This document shows, piece by piece, positions 1 through 11,297 of a stretch of DNA of 64,000 nt (its first letter is position 1; the number at the start of each line of letters is the position of its first letter). The stretch covers positions 58,907,146 through 58,971,145 of the forward strand of contig CM048852.1 in NCBI GenBank assembly GCA_026545225.1, read 5' to 3'. The DNA is from Cornus controversa (taxonomy: Eukaryota > Streptophyta > Magnoliopsida > Cornales > Cornaceae). The notes beneath the pieces were generated by a model. It did not search any database. It had not been told where the DNA came from and worked only from the letters and a program-made list of their open reading frames with translations. The translations under genes were made by a program, and so were the position numbers.

Positions 1-1700
1 AAATTGTCAGTTTGAATATCATCCAGTACTTTGGCTCTTTCAAGGAGAACATTTTTTGAGAGCTTTTTCCTTGGTCTGAACTGTGTGTTAATCATTACTT
101 CATGAATCAAGGGGGAAATTGCATCAACAAATTTATCAAGCATCCCTTTTGATCGATAAATATTTGCAAGCTTCAGCTTCACTTTCTCATTCAGCCACCA
201 CACTTTTGATTGAGTGCAATTTGTGTCTAATGTCAACTCTTCATTTGTTGGAGACAGCACTGAAACGGCTTCATCTTCTCTCTCTTCTTCAAGAAGAAGG
301 GAAGCCAAAGTCAACCTAGCATCAACACTGTCCTCAAGTTTATCTAAAGCTTCGTAGAAATATCGAATCGCCTGTACTTTTTCATTCAAGAATAAATAAC
401 ACTGAGCAATTTTCAAATGTAAAATGCCATTGTCATCACCAGCATGCTCTTCTAGCATAAGATAATAGGACAATGCAACTTCATATTGCGCAAGACTCTT
501 AAATGAGTCTGCAACTTCAGTAATTAGTTTGGCATGGTCAAATGCATTCTCCAACTGAAAATTTCTGAAAAAACCCTCTGCCTTTTCCATATTTCCAAGA
601 TGAAGATGGCAAATTCCTGCTTTAGTCATTAGATGCAATGGCAGTTCTTTCCCAGAACAGTAAGACTGTGCAAGCTCAATATGTTGAAGAGCTTTGGCAT
701 ATTCGTTATTTTCCATGCATGTTGCTGCTAGCAGATCAATAATGCTTAAATCAGCTTCGGTTGTATGATGTTTGAGATAGTCCTCCAGAATGCTGATAGA
801 ACGCTCAACCTGACCACAACTTTGAAACAGCCTTGCAGCTGCCTTGCGTGCTTCAACATTCCCAGGACACAGCTGTGATATCTGATCATATAATTTAGCA
901 GCTTTCTCATAATCTCCAAGCTCAATGTAAAGTGTTGCAAGATGACATTTTAGAGTAATATCTTCAGGATCAGCCATTATTGCTTTTGAAAGGCAGTACC
1001 TTGCCTGAGCAATGTTTCCTTCATCTAAGGACCATGTAAGAAGCAATTTCCAAAGAGATGAATCCTTTGGCTTCATTACTGCCGCAAGCATATAGAAACT
1101 GAAGGCTTTTTTCTTGTCACCAACTGCATTATAGACAAGGCCAAGTGTATGGTATGTGTCAGGCAAGTTGGGTGCAAGACGAACAACTTCATTCAATACA
1201 CGTATGGCCTCTGCATAACGGCCATGTGCGTAATGAAGAGTACTCTCACCAAGCATTTTTGTGACTTCAGGGCTAAGTTTATTTTTCAATCCCTTCGGTC
1301 TTCCCCTTTTCTTAGACTTCCTTGATTTTCGCCGATTGCCGTAATTCATTGCTTCCATTATTTCATCAAAGCTTGCACCAAAAACATCCTCTTTCCTGGA
1401 CTTCTTCGGCAACTCTTTAGAATGATTACCAAGTGCTTTACGTTTTTTTTCAGCAAAAGTATCATACTCAAGGCGTTCAAATATCTGATAAGGTTGGACC
1501 CCAGAAGCATCATCTTCTGTGAAATCAAAAGGATTCATGTCACCTTCAAATCTCAGAGCAAACTCTCCATCTTCACTGTTAACTTCTCCCTCCTCCTCTT
1601 CTTCATCGCCATCTATCTCCATGTCAGTTTCAGTGCCTGCAGCCAAGCCAATGAATTGAGCATCTTCAAGATGAGTACTTTTGTTTCTATCTTCCCCCAT
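1..1700 (-). CDS. GTF3C3: TFIIIC subunit, TPR protein (GTF3C3/Tfc4 family), 5' part, runs off left edge
   Basis: One long open frame runs leftwards from ATG at 1700 to base 1 without a stop, giving about 566 N-terminal residues; the 3' part lies outside the window. Upstream in frame there is a TAG and no other ATG before 1700. After the start comes an acidic Glu-rich stretch (about residues 32-45), then a basic nuclear-type segment (RRKSRKSKKRGRPKG), then a long run of tetratricopeptide repeats with the typical pattern (for example LYIELGDYEKAAKLYDQI and ATCMENNEYAKALQHIELA). Acidic N-terminus, basic patch and TPR arrays are the layout of the TFIIIC 102 kDa subunit, yeast Tfc4. That protein bridges TFIIIC to TFIIIB at tRNA and 5S genes in the nucleus. 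Family assignment rests on recognised sequence; the subunit role is known from yeast and animals. A general TPR protein is the alternative but much less likely. Confidence 0.92.
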   Translation of the reverse strand, partial: MGEDRNKSTHLEDAQFIGLAAGTETDMEIDGDEEEEEGEVNSEDGEFALRFEGDMNPFDFTEDDASGVQPYQIFERLEYDTFAEKKRKALGNHSKELPKKSRKEDVFGASFDEIMEAMNYGNRRKSRKSKKRGRPKGLKNKLSPEVTKMLGESTLHYAHGRYAEAIRVLNEVVRLAPNLPDTYHTLGLVYNAVGDKKKAFSFYMLAAVMKPKDSSLWKLLLTWSLDEGNIAQARYCLSKAIMADPEDITLKCHLATLYIELGDYEKAAKLYDQISQLCPGNVEARKAAARLFQSCGQVERSISILEDYLKHHTTEADLSIIDLLAATCMENNEYAKALQHIELAQSYCSGKELPLHLMTKAGICHLHLGNMEKAEGFFRNFQLENAFDHAKLITEVADSFKSLAQYEVALSYYLMLEEHAGDDNGILHLKIAQCYLFLNEKVQAIRYFYEALDKLEDSVDARLTLASLLLEEEREDEAVSVLSPTNEELTLDTNCTQSKVWWLNEKVKLKLANIYRSKGMLDKFVDAISPLIHEVMINTQFRPRKKLSKNVLLERAKVLDDIQTDN

Positions 1701-4700
1701 TGGAATGTAATTGGATGAATCAGTGAATCCACTTGGATGAATGTGAAGAGGCAAATTTGACGTGATCTATCCAAGGAGTGTGAGCCGAATGATCACTTTA
1801 ATTGAGCCTTATTGACCACTTCAACAAGGGAATTGCTGTCCTCTGAAACAAAACAAAAAACAAAAAAAGAACACACAACAGCATTAACCCTGTAATCCTT
1901 TCATGTACATTAATTGAGATGGTCTTATCATGATACATTTGAATGAATTCTAGTTTGTTGAACAAATAAAAAAAAAGATATGGGTGTAATTAATGTCATC
2001 TGGTTTCACATCTTAATAATTTGTTCTCCACAAACTGTGATTTAATAAGGTCATAAGAACTTACTTTTTCTTTTCAACAGAAAGAAATTGTGATATGCAT
2101 GAATTCCCTTCTATACAAGCCAGATATGAAATATGCTTGTCTACCAGCGATGTGTAAGAAGACAACATGCACTTCATGTTCATGTTCATGCATGCTTAAC
2201 ATTTCTGTGTTAGTTTATGCATGTGCGTGTGTGGGTGGGCGTGCGCGCATGTGCACATTCGCTTGCAAGGTTTTGCATATGAGATAGCATTCCTAACTTG
2301 GCCCTTGTAGCTTGAAATGCGACATAAATTCCAGTCACAAATTAGATATGTGCCTTCACTATTACCACAATAATACTCACTTATAAGCCAGAAGACACAT
2401 ATTGATATATGTAATTTAACATTATACATCATGCCTAAAACACGAAGCTAAATGTTTCCATTTCTGCGTGGAAAAATAATCCCTAAAAGGCAGAGAACTG
2501 TAAAGTTATCAGCAGAACATGTGTATGCTAGAAGAAATAGTATTGTTCATCCCAACAGTAAAGATGCTGCTAGCACTAGATGTTATTACAATTTCAGATA
2601 ACATGATTAACGGGCATACTGGTAGTCTAGATACTCCAAATTTATTTAAATCTCTAACACTCATACAATGAAGTCACAAAGGTCACCTTACAGAACTTCC
2701 AACATTCTGCACCTGGAAAGGATTTTCAAAAGAAAATTTGTAATAGAACCAAAAGGGGAAAAGGTTGGCCTTCACCATAGAGAGAGGGAGAGAGAGAGAG
2801 ATACTCTTAATGAGTAGCCTATCAGAGCAATTTATTCAATCCCAAACAGTTCCTTTTCTGAATACTAAACATGGTCAATACTAATTGTTTTTTTAAGAAA
2901 ATTGTTATATGTGGAGATTATATAGTGAATAGTGAACTAGTATCTATTACGACAACCAGTCACAAACCAAGCACAATCACGAAACACGATAGAAACGAAA
3001 CAAAGCACAACACACAGAACACAAGAATTTACGTAGTTTAACTTAATGCAAGCCTAGGTCCACGGCGAAGATTCAGCAAAAGATTTCATTATGCGAATAT
3101 TAAGAGATTACAAGTTTCAACCCCCAAACCTTAGCTCTCACTCTCTCACTCTCTTTCTGTGATTTTCAGTGCTTGCTCATAAACCCACTCCAAACCCTAA
3201 ATGCCCTTATATACTTAGCTACAAGAAAATCCTAATCGGGTCCAAAAAACTCATAAGCAAAAAACAGGTCATAAAATTTTTCGGGTCAAAACCGTGTCGC
3301 AACGCGACCCGACCCGAGACAAAATTCAAGCCACAACATAATAGTATCATAGATTAAGATGATTGCCACAAAACATGCATTATCCATGTTAGATGACATT
3401 AGCAAATTGTTGCATCAAGTACATCTGGAGGAACTTTATGATTGCAAATTAATTATCAAGACTACACATTGGTTGAAATTCTAATCCTAAAAAATGACAA
3501 TCATAAATTGTAGAATATGTGCACAAATAAAGGATAGATCAACAATTTGGAATGAAAAACCATAGAAAAATCACGAGATCTCATGGCAATAGTGCCAGAT
3601 TGCAGCACAGCAGTCACTAGAACTTAATATTAAGAATAAATCACCGTGATATTATCTAAACTGCAAATCCAGTAGCCCTCCAAAATTAATGCACTAGTAA
3701 TAAAGTTTACAATGTTCACCTTCATGCTAAAATTTTCAATGAACATTTAAGGGGAAAAAAATTCAATGAACACTAAATGATCCCAAATGCCATCTAAAAC
3801 ACAATTGTAACCATTGATTTATCTGCAACTAGTATGTTAGATCATTTTAGTTTCCAACTTACTTTTGTAATGAAAGATATACCGGAATATCAGAATACTT
3901 GAATGTTCCGAAGTTAAAGCAAATTTTCAGATGCTTGATGATTGAGGCCACGACGGTATTCCGATGTTAGTGAGTGGTAGACTGCGTGCAGACTTAACCA
4001 GACACTATCTTCACAAAGTTTCTACCGAATGAAGTCAATGAACCAAAGAGGATGAAAACACAAAAGCAATGGATAAAGAAGAAAAATAGGATGCCAATGC
4101 CTAACTTCTGTTTTACTAATATAATTAGGGCTTGATAGCCTATCTTCTATTGTGAGGAAAGCCATCCTAAATATTATAGAAATTAAGCAAATGCTGTTAT
4201 TGTTGGCATTTAAATTTGTGATTAATTGAAGAAACCAATTAAGGGACAAAGATCCAAATACATGAACAGATAGATATATAGAAACACACAAAAATTCACA
4301 GATAAAAAGGAAAGGGGAAGCAGAGAAACTAATGAATTCCCAAAAAAAAAATTATAACACAGAATTTCTAATGGCATGAGAACCACAATTAGTGATGCTA
4401 CTACTACAAGAGAAACCAAAACATCCATTGAAGTAAAAACTGGTTCTAAACTGAACCTTAGAACGAACGAACCCTTTCCCCAAAATGCTAACGATAACGA
4501 CAATAGCAGAAGAAGAAGCCAAATCAAACACAGGTATCCATGTACATACATAGACCCGCTTTATATAACTCTGTATGCGCCATGGCCATGGAGAGAACCT
4601 AATAGAGAGTGAAAAGGGAAGCGACAACTAACCTTGGTTTCGAGGGTTAGAGTTGTTGCCCTCACCAGTCACCAGAACAATAATTGATAGAGTAAATATA

Positions 4701-4760
4701 TCTATAGAGAGAGAGAGAGGCCATACAAATTGCTAGGGGAACGCAGATATGAAAGTTGGA
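1701..4760 (-). other. Probable 5'-UTR, 5'-UTR intron and promoter of the TFIIIC gene
   Basis: On the minus strand a good acceptor (TTTTGTTTCAG) ends at 1843, leaving 1842-1701 as UTR exon. A good donor (AAG|GTTAGT) starts at 4632, so an upstream UTR exon would end at 4633. The implied intron is about 2.8 kb and holds the Copia LTR remnant at 2935-3338. Between and around these sites no protein-coding frame was found. A GA microsatellite lies at 4707-4720, and the promoter probably lies between 4700 and 4910. The pairing of these two splice sites is inference; further UTR exons could lie between them. Confidence 0.5.
2935..3338 (-). mobile_element. Copia-type LTR remnant (probable solo LTR)
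   Basis: Read on the minus strand this begins TGTTGTGGCTTG at about 3338. It has a TATA-like GTATATAAGGGC, then a leader-like stretch ending with ACGTAAATTCTTGTGTTCTG, a pattern typical of the R/U5 part of plant Copia LTRs. No gag or pol sequence flanks it. The left boundary is uncertain because I could not define a clean 5-base target duplication. Confidence 0.6.
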
Positions 4761-4918
4761 GTTGCCAAGGGGAGAGCTTCACGGTAAGCTTCTGGTGAGT
4801 CTCAAAGCGGACGTAAAGACACGTGGAAGAAAGGGAGGGGTACTGTGGGAAACTGACGAATTAGGAGGGTGTTTTTGTAAAAGCAGATAACGAGGATGGT
4901 GGCAAAAAAGTCAGGAAA

Positions 4919-4968
4919 AAAATTTGGACCATTTCTCGATTTGTGCGTGTCATCCTTGCGCAGGGGCC

Positions 4969-5000
<32 letters not shown>

Positions 5001-5020
5001 TCGGATGTCCCCGAAGGGAC
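4919..5020 (-). ncRNA. U6: U6 spliceosomal snRNA
   Basis: The minus strand from 5020 to 4919 matches plant U6 snRNA essentially end to end over about 102 nt. It opens with the 5' stem-loop GUCCCUUCGGGGACAUCCG and contains the ACAGAGA box (5' splice-site pairing), the AGAUUAGCAUGGCCCC segment with AGC for U2/U6 pairing and catalytic metal binding, and the 3' part AAUCGAGAAAUGGUCC. A run of T ends the gene at 4920-4916 and serves as the Pol III terminator. The RNA is part of the catalytic core of the spliceosome. It appears functional: no damaging change was seen and the promoter is present. The gene points towards the TFIIIC gene, whose first exon lies about 200 bases downstream. Confidence 0.98.
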
Positions 5021-5040
5021 AATGAATCATGGTGAACAAA

Positions 5041-5049
5041 ACATATATT
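5041..5049 (-). promoter_or_regulatory. U6 TATA box
   Basis: On the minus strand TAATATATG lies about 21-29 bases upstream of the U6 start, the position of the TATA element in plant snRNA promoters. Confidence 0.85.
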
Positions 5050-5075
5050 AAGTGCAAAGACTTTACGGTTTTAGC

Positions 5076-5086
5076 CGATGTGGGAC
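5076..5086 (-). promoter_or_regulatory. U6 upstream sequence element (USE)
   Basis: On the minus strand GTCCCACATCG matches the plant snRNA USE consensus RTCCCACATCG exactly. It lies about 26 bases upstream of the TATA box. That short spacing directs Pol III rather than Pol II in plants. Confidence 0.92.
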
Positions 5087-6122
5087 GAGTTAGCTATTTG
5101 AAAAACGTGCTTTACACAGCCTAGTAGCCTACAACTGAACTCTACATAAATAGCCTGCAAACTTTCGCAATCTACTGTTGGTAGTGTAGTATTTGCCTAT
5201 TCCTATAAAACTGTTCAATTTTATTCTAAGTAATTCTTATCTATATTGGTCTCGTAATTTGAGCTTGTTATACCACTTCGATGTCCAATTGTCCAAAACG
5301 AAGTGGAAAAAGGCCAAAAACGAAATGCTCATAGTACCCGTGACTCCCAATATCAGCTACTTGCAACTTGGCAATTGGATGATGATGACGAACTTCTAAA
5401 TATCATATAAACTTAGGTACTTTAAATATAAAAATTTAAATACATTATATGTTCTATAAATTTTAATGCATGGCAGGATTGTTCTTAAAAGTATAATTAA
5501 AATTTAAATTAAGGGTAATGTGGTGAAAAAAGAGAAGTTTCCATCCATCTAACAAGTAAATAACTTTTTTTTACTATTAAATTTGAGTTACTTCTTCCAT
5601 CGTAAGATCAACTGCGGACATATATTTCACCTTCACAAACATGTCATGTATGTAAAAAAAAAGAAGAGAATTTGTAATAAAGAGTAACAAAATTTGAAAC
5701 AATTTGCCAACATGATTTAAACCTAACACAAAATTAACTAATTTAGATTGGCATTAATAGGATTGTGTCATAATCGTGTTAGTTTGATTTATCCCTTAGA
5801 ATAAAAATGTCTAATTTAGGAACTCAACCCGTTTAATCTAATTTGACTTGTTTAATTAAGCACGCCAAATCAACAAAAAATATAGCACAAGTATACCTCC
5901 ATTTAAATCTGAATAATGAGTAATCATGTTCAATACAACATCAACTGTAAATACTAATTACATAATTACATTATACAGGATAAGGAATTAAAGTTTATGA
6001 AAGTTCGAGTCACTTAATTCCAAGTTTATGGTCTGTAGACCTCTTTATGCAACAAAGTAGGAATAAAATTCTGTAGTATACTAGTAGATAGAAACTTAAG
6101 CACACCATATCAGGTAGATCTA

Positions 6123-9100
6123 TTAGTATAAATTATAAATGCCAATAAAAGGCATAATCACTGACCCAATCCACAACTTCCCATTTTTCTCCTCCACTTC
6201 ACTGATAAACCTCAAACTCTTTCCTCCACTATCTTCTAAGACCTTCAAAACTTCTCCTTCCTCACTTAGCTTTATTGCAGTTGCATGGGCCGTCCTTCCT
6301 ACTAAGAGGTAGTGCAGCTGCTTGAAGCTAAGTGAAACATCTAACAGTCTCTTACCAACCCATGAATTAGACAATACCCAGTTTGCCAAAACCACTCTTT
6401 TGGCATGCAAAGCCACCCAAAACTCCCCTCTTGAATTCCTTCTAATATTGTCTGGAAATCCAGGTAGCTCAGCAAATATATCAAATTGCCCTGCATCAGG
6501 GCCTTGCAGCCAAAGTCTTATGATTCTGCAAGCAGTGGTTTCGGCTACTAGCACAAACGACTGATCTTTGCTTAAGGCCACACCATTGGCAAAAGCAAGG
6601 CCTCGTAGTAAAATCGTTACTTCTTTGCTTGATTTATCATATTTCATCAACTTGCCCGTCTTGTCACCACTCAAAAGTGATGACATGAATTCCCTGTATA
6701 AGATATGACAATGTAGGGCATATTAGCATTGATGGAAGCCATTTAACGAAGACTATTAACCTTTTAATTTTGTATGACAGTGACAGGAAGAACTTGAGAA
6801 AAACTTTTTCTATTGCTCTAAGATATTACTAAATCTAAATGGAGATGAGAATAGTGGCATGTAAACTCAGCATTAGAAATTCCATTTAACCTCTAATATG
6901 GCACTTTTGATCTCTCTTGAAAAGCAGGATGTATATTCTTAAGAATTATGTCAATGGTAATATTCCTTGAATCTCTAACTCTAGAGTCCATGTCAATGAT
7001 CTACATTTTCAGACAACCTCCTAGAATTAATTCCAAATAAAACCTATTTGGGGAAGTCAAAAGGGCAATTGGAATTTTAACAATGGGCAACTCATTGAAG
7101 ATTCATGTGCTAACAAAATTTGCATCCTCCTACTTTTTTCTCTTTCGAAAGCCATTTGAATTAGCCTATAAAAACCCGAAAAGTTATTTTCAACCACAAC
7201 CTTACTGGTAAATTTCATTGTAAAGAAGGAAAGCTTTGCTTCTCTGTGAGCTCATAAATGAATTACCTTCTATAAAAGCTTGTGCTTGTGTCTGTGAAGT
7301 AGATCACATCTTCTTGCTCATCGATGTCCATATCGTTGGTGAAGCGTAAGGGCTGGCCTTCGACTTCTGTCACTAGTTGAGTAGCCAAACCTCCAGTAGG
7401 TCCTACTACTTGAAGGCCGAAGTAGGCATCAGCAATATAAAGATCTCCAGTTCTCTGATCAAATCGTAGTCCTAAAGGCCTACCGCATACATGCTCCATT
7501 TCCGGTGCAAATGGGTCGACACACTCCTTCCTTCTCCATAAAACATTCAAGGTTCAATAAATGAAAAGAAATCCATCCATAAACATCATTGTGAAAATAG
7601 CAATTGCTTAATTGGTTATAGTATCAAAATAACTCTCATCATGACTTTAAAGGCAACATCAGGCTCCAAAAATGGGCAGCCCTTTCCCATACTCACTAAA
7701 TCTATGCTTCCTGCTAGAATCCCAGGTTTCTAGTATGACTACTGAGAACCTTTATGAGTAATATAGAGTTATGAGGATGTTATGAAATTTGATTAAATTT
7801 AAGCTGAGATGTACAACACTAAGAGCAAAATTTGAAGCTTTAATTATTTTGAAAGCATTAAAGATAACATAATACTATTACAGTGTTTTCAACTTTGTTT
7901 TGGAGCCAATTCCTCCCTATTCTTTTCCAAATGCAACTTGCTGGAAAATTCTTTCTCAGTGGGACTGACTGGACTTGTTTGATTCAAAGGGATTGAGTAG
8001 AAGAAGAAGGAGAAGGAAAGTTTGAAAACATAGTTTTTCACTTTCTGACTTAAATATTAGGTACATTGTACACTAGTGAAACTAAGAACACTTGATCTTG
8101 GCCAAAAGGCAGAGAAAGGTCTAGTGAAACTAAGAACACAAGCTTAGGTTTGATTAATTGGAAATGAATTTATGGAAGTACATACAAGTTAATGCAAAGG
8201 GTTTGACTAATAGAGGACTAAGGAGAGTAGAAAAAGGTGTGAAAACAGAGATTTCTTAGGTATGTGTATCCTACATATATTTACTGTGCAACGGTGAAAG
8301 TAAGAACACAGCCCTTAAGGTTAAGAACAATAATATTTTGTTTTTCAAAATGAAATTAATTCATCTTCTATTAGTGCATTAGGTCACAGTGCATGAATTT
8401 GATGTTGATTCATAGGGGTGACAATGACATGTCCAGCTAGTCCAACTGAGCTCTAGGCTTAATAATATCCTGTGGTTGTTATATTATTTCAATAAATGTG
8501 TGCCCTGTATAAACTAGGCTGAGATATATTCAGCTTGGATGCGAAATGCTTGTGATATAGTTAAGATTGGAACACAACTTTTAAACATTTTTTTTATACT
8601 CATTATACCCAGCAAAGAAACCATTATAATTAAAGTTGGAGGATGAGTGTATAATTTTGGACCACTTGAACTTCTCATTGGGTCTTATCTTGTTAAATGT
8701 AGTACATTTATTCATTTTATCATTAAAATAGCAAAAAGAAATGCTCAATTCAGCTGGTTCAAAGTCATCAATCATAACCAGCGCTTTTAATGAATATATG
8801 TGTGACCCTAAAGATATTACAATATATGTGTGACCCTAATGAATATATGTGCTGAATCATATACTGATAAGATAAATACAGTATGTTCTTCTGGCTCTCA
8901 AATGCCATTGAATTTCAATGGATTTGACTATATGGAACTTCTCAAAATGAAGTTATATTGGTTGAATTGAAGTGAATGTTATAATTTGACTAGCAAGTTT
9001 ATCTATATTTCATTACATATAGAGAAGTCCTTATAAATGGCATGAAAGCTTGCTTTTGAGTGATGAAAAACAAGCACATTTCATATCAAATTTATGTTTG

Positions 9101-9880
9101 TAGTCTAACAGTAATAGTGTTGGCTACACAACTAGGGATAAAACCCTTCTAAGTTCTAACCCCACCATTGTCGCTATATGGAGCCTTGAACCATACATCT
9201 TTTTTAATAGCAAAGTAGAAGATACCACTTGAATTTTTTTTAATTTACACACTGTACAGAGGATTCTGAATTTCATCCATATAATATTTCTCCAATAATT
9301 TCACATGATTGTAAACAACTTGGACTCAAATCTAATGTACAAAATAAAATACAATCAATTTGAACAAAACCCACAAGAGAAATACACCTAAATTATTGAA
9401 ACAAAAATGAGGTCATTCTATTAACTTCATATAACCATTCATGGCTACACTATATGCCAAGGACTGTATCATCTAGCATGATATGACTGATTATTCCACA
9501 TCAAATTTAGTTCATGGGTTAGTTGCAAAAGTTCTAAGAGAGTTTTACGCCCCCCCCCCCCCCCCCCCAAAAAAAAAAAAAGGAAACAGAAATTGTTACC
9601 TTTGTGAAGTGGTGACAGCAAAATCAATCCAACCAAGATGATCTCCTTGCCACTTGAGAATCCGGCCGTCAGCAACGCCGGTGTAGGGGCCCTCACCCTT
9701 TGGATCGAAAGCGAGACTCTCCGGTCCAACGGCTCCGGCGAGGTTGATTATGTCTGCGGTGTGGAGGTGGTCATGGGACCCTGGTATTTGAGGTGGTGTG
9801 AGAACGCGGCTTATGTTCGAAGCCAAGATGATGGAGAGAATTGCAAGTACTGTTGCAGTCAATATGAGCTTTGAGTTCAT
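6123..9880 (-). CDS. Strictosidine synthase-like protein (SSL family), 3 exons
   Basis: Exons on the minus strand are 9880-9600, 7533-7267 and 6693-6123. All joins have GT-AG borders and keep phase, giving 372 residues, the usual SSL size. An N-terminal hydrophobic stretch (about residues 4-21) suggests a signal peptide or anchor for the ER/vacuolar route. Family blocks are GPESLAFDPKGEGPYTGVADGR, CGRPLGLRF, LYIADAYFGL, FTNDMDIDEQEDVIYFTDTS, GDKTGKLMKYD, LAFANGVALS, ELPGFPDNIRRNSRGEFWVAL and the C-terminal GKLWIGSVIMPFIGIYNLY. These form a six-bladed beta-propeller related to strictosidine synthase and animal APMAP. Most plant members do not make strictosidine and their substrates are unknown, so an alkaloid role should not be assumed. 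Intron 1 is about 2.07 kb and holds an odd poly-C/poly-A tract. A weak TATA (GATATACTC) lies near 9982-9990. Confidence 0.92.
9549..9582. repeat. Poly-C followed by poly-A homopolymer in SSL intron 1
   Basis: About 19 C and then about 13 A lie roughly 20 bases inside intron 1 from its donor. On the transcribed strand this is a long T run followed by a long G run. Length is likely variable or partly a sequencing artefact. Confidence 0.9.
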
Positions 9881-10100
9881 GGTTTAGCTTGAAGAGGATT
9901 GAAATACTGGAAATAAGTGAAATTGGGTTCTCTTTTTCACACTTTTTTACTCTCTCTCTCTGTTGAGACTTTGCAGGTGTTGAGTATATCAAGCCATGTG
10001 GAAAGATTAAAAAGTCAATGGCCAACGTCCAGCCATGTCACTCGTTGAAAAACAAAGAATGAAACAAGGATTACCGATCTATCAAAAGAACTAAAAGTAT

Positions 10101-10845
10101 AAAATAGGACAAATCTCGAATAGACTTTTCGAGCACCATTACAAACTTTTGATACCATCTCAACCACACAAGTGTTGAAGACACTTTTCTAGCACCATTA
10201 TGAAGAACTAAAAGTATAGAAAAGGACAAATCCTGAAAAGACTCTTCGAGCACCGTTGCAAAGTTTCGATACGTCACGTCAGACAACATTATAGAATCTG
10301 ATACTATATAAGGTCAAACAAATCTCGAAGATACTCTTCAGTATTACAGAGCTTTGACAACATATCAGGCCATACAAGTCTTGAATATTCTCTTCGAGCG
10401 TTATTACAAAGTCCTAATACCGTGGCACGCCAGACAAACCTCGAACCCACTCTTTGAGTGAGCACCATTACAGCCTTGATATTATGTCAGGCCAAACAAG
10501 TTTTGAACACACTTTTTCAACGTCATCACAAAATCATGATACTGTAACAGGTCAAGCAAGCCTCGAATAGACTTTTCGAGCGTCATTACAAAGCCCTGAC
10601 GCCATGACAAGTCAGACAAGCCTCAAACACACTCTTCGAGCACCATCACAAAGCCCTGACAGGCCAAACAAGTCTCAAACACATTCTTCGAGTACTATTA
10701 CAAAATCCTAACATCATGTCAATTCAGACAAGTCTCGGACACTCTCTTCGAGCACTATCACAAAGCTCTGACGCCATGACAGGTCAGGCAAGTCTCGATC
10801 ACACTCTTCGAGCATTACTAAACCTCATCGCGTGAAGAGTGAAAC
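10101..10845. repeat. Degenerate tandem array, about 12 units of roughly 60 bp
   Basis: Units follow a pattern such as CAAGTCTCGAACACACTC, then TTCGAGCACCATTACAAAG, then CCTGACGCCATGACAGGTCAGA. The core TTCGAGCA(C/T) recurs at about 60 base steps, for example near 10127, 10245, 10395, 10577, 10637, 10697, 10757 and 10807. Some units are shortened or damaged. No coding potential runs through it. Confidence 0.88.
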
Positions 10846-11027
10846 TTGGTAAGAATCCCATGTCCTGATGTAACCAAAGCCTTCATGGAATACTTAGAGG
10901 GAATTTGGTTTGGAGGATGAGAAATAAAGAAAGCCTAACTTTCTCAATGGGCCTAGTTAATGGAGCAGTGAAAGCATGCCACCACAGAGATTCTTATTGT
11001 CACCATTAATGCTATGTTGTCATTAAT
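10846..11027. other. Spacer between two tandem arrays
   Basis: Non-coding, moderately GC-balanced compared with its surroundings. No element boundary was recognised. Confidence 0.5.
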
Positions 11028-11297
11028 ACTCTCAACTACCACCGCTACAATTGAGACGCAGAACAAATTGAAAGATTTGACTAGTTAGGTGTAGGTTTAT
11101 GATCATAATCAACCTGGTTTTAATCCGATGGGCATGACCCAATGAGACTTAGCACTATAAATACTCTCAACTACCATCACTGCAATTGTGACGCAAAACA
11201 AATTGAAAGATTTGACTAGTTAGGTGTAGGTTTATGATCATAATCAACCTGGTTTTAATTCAATGGGCATGACCCAATGAGACTTAGCACTATAAAT
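11028..11297. repeat. Tandem duplication of a 135 bp unit, two copies
   Basis: Copy 1 is 11028-11162 and copy 2 is 11163-11297; they differ at only a few positions. Each unit runs from ACTCTCAACTACCA to AGCACTATAAAT and includes AGGTGTAGGTTTATGATC. Each ends with a TATA-like CTATAAAT. Confidence 0.95.

Larger units (their letters stand above)
5021..6122. other. Intergenic, between U6 promoter and the SSL 3' end
   Basis: Apart from the USE and TATA box, the region is AT-rich and shows no convincing coding frame. The small frames here lack domain-like composition. No element ends were recognised. Confidence 0.7.

Noticed and set aside
4022-4551. Overlapping hydrophobic frames on the minus strand
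   Set aside because: Low-complexity Leu/Phe-rich translation of AT-rich intron sequence in three frames; no family resemblance.
4022-5020. Possibility that the U6 copy is a pseudogene
   Set aside because: The full length, ACAGAGA box, correct 5' loop, USE, TATA and terminator are all present, unlike typical dispersed U6 copies.
6123-9880. Annotation as true strictosidine synthase
   Set aside because: The sequence fits the broad SSL family. I could not confirm the catalytic residue and most plant SSL proteins lack that activity.
10101-10845. CRISPR-like array
   Set aside because: Units are degenerate and contiguous with no distinct spacers, and the genome is a plant nuclear one.
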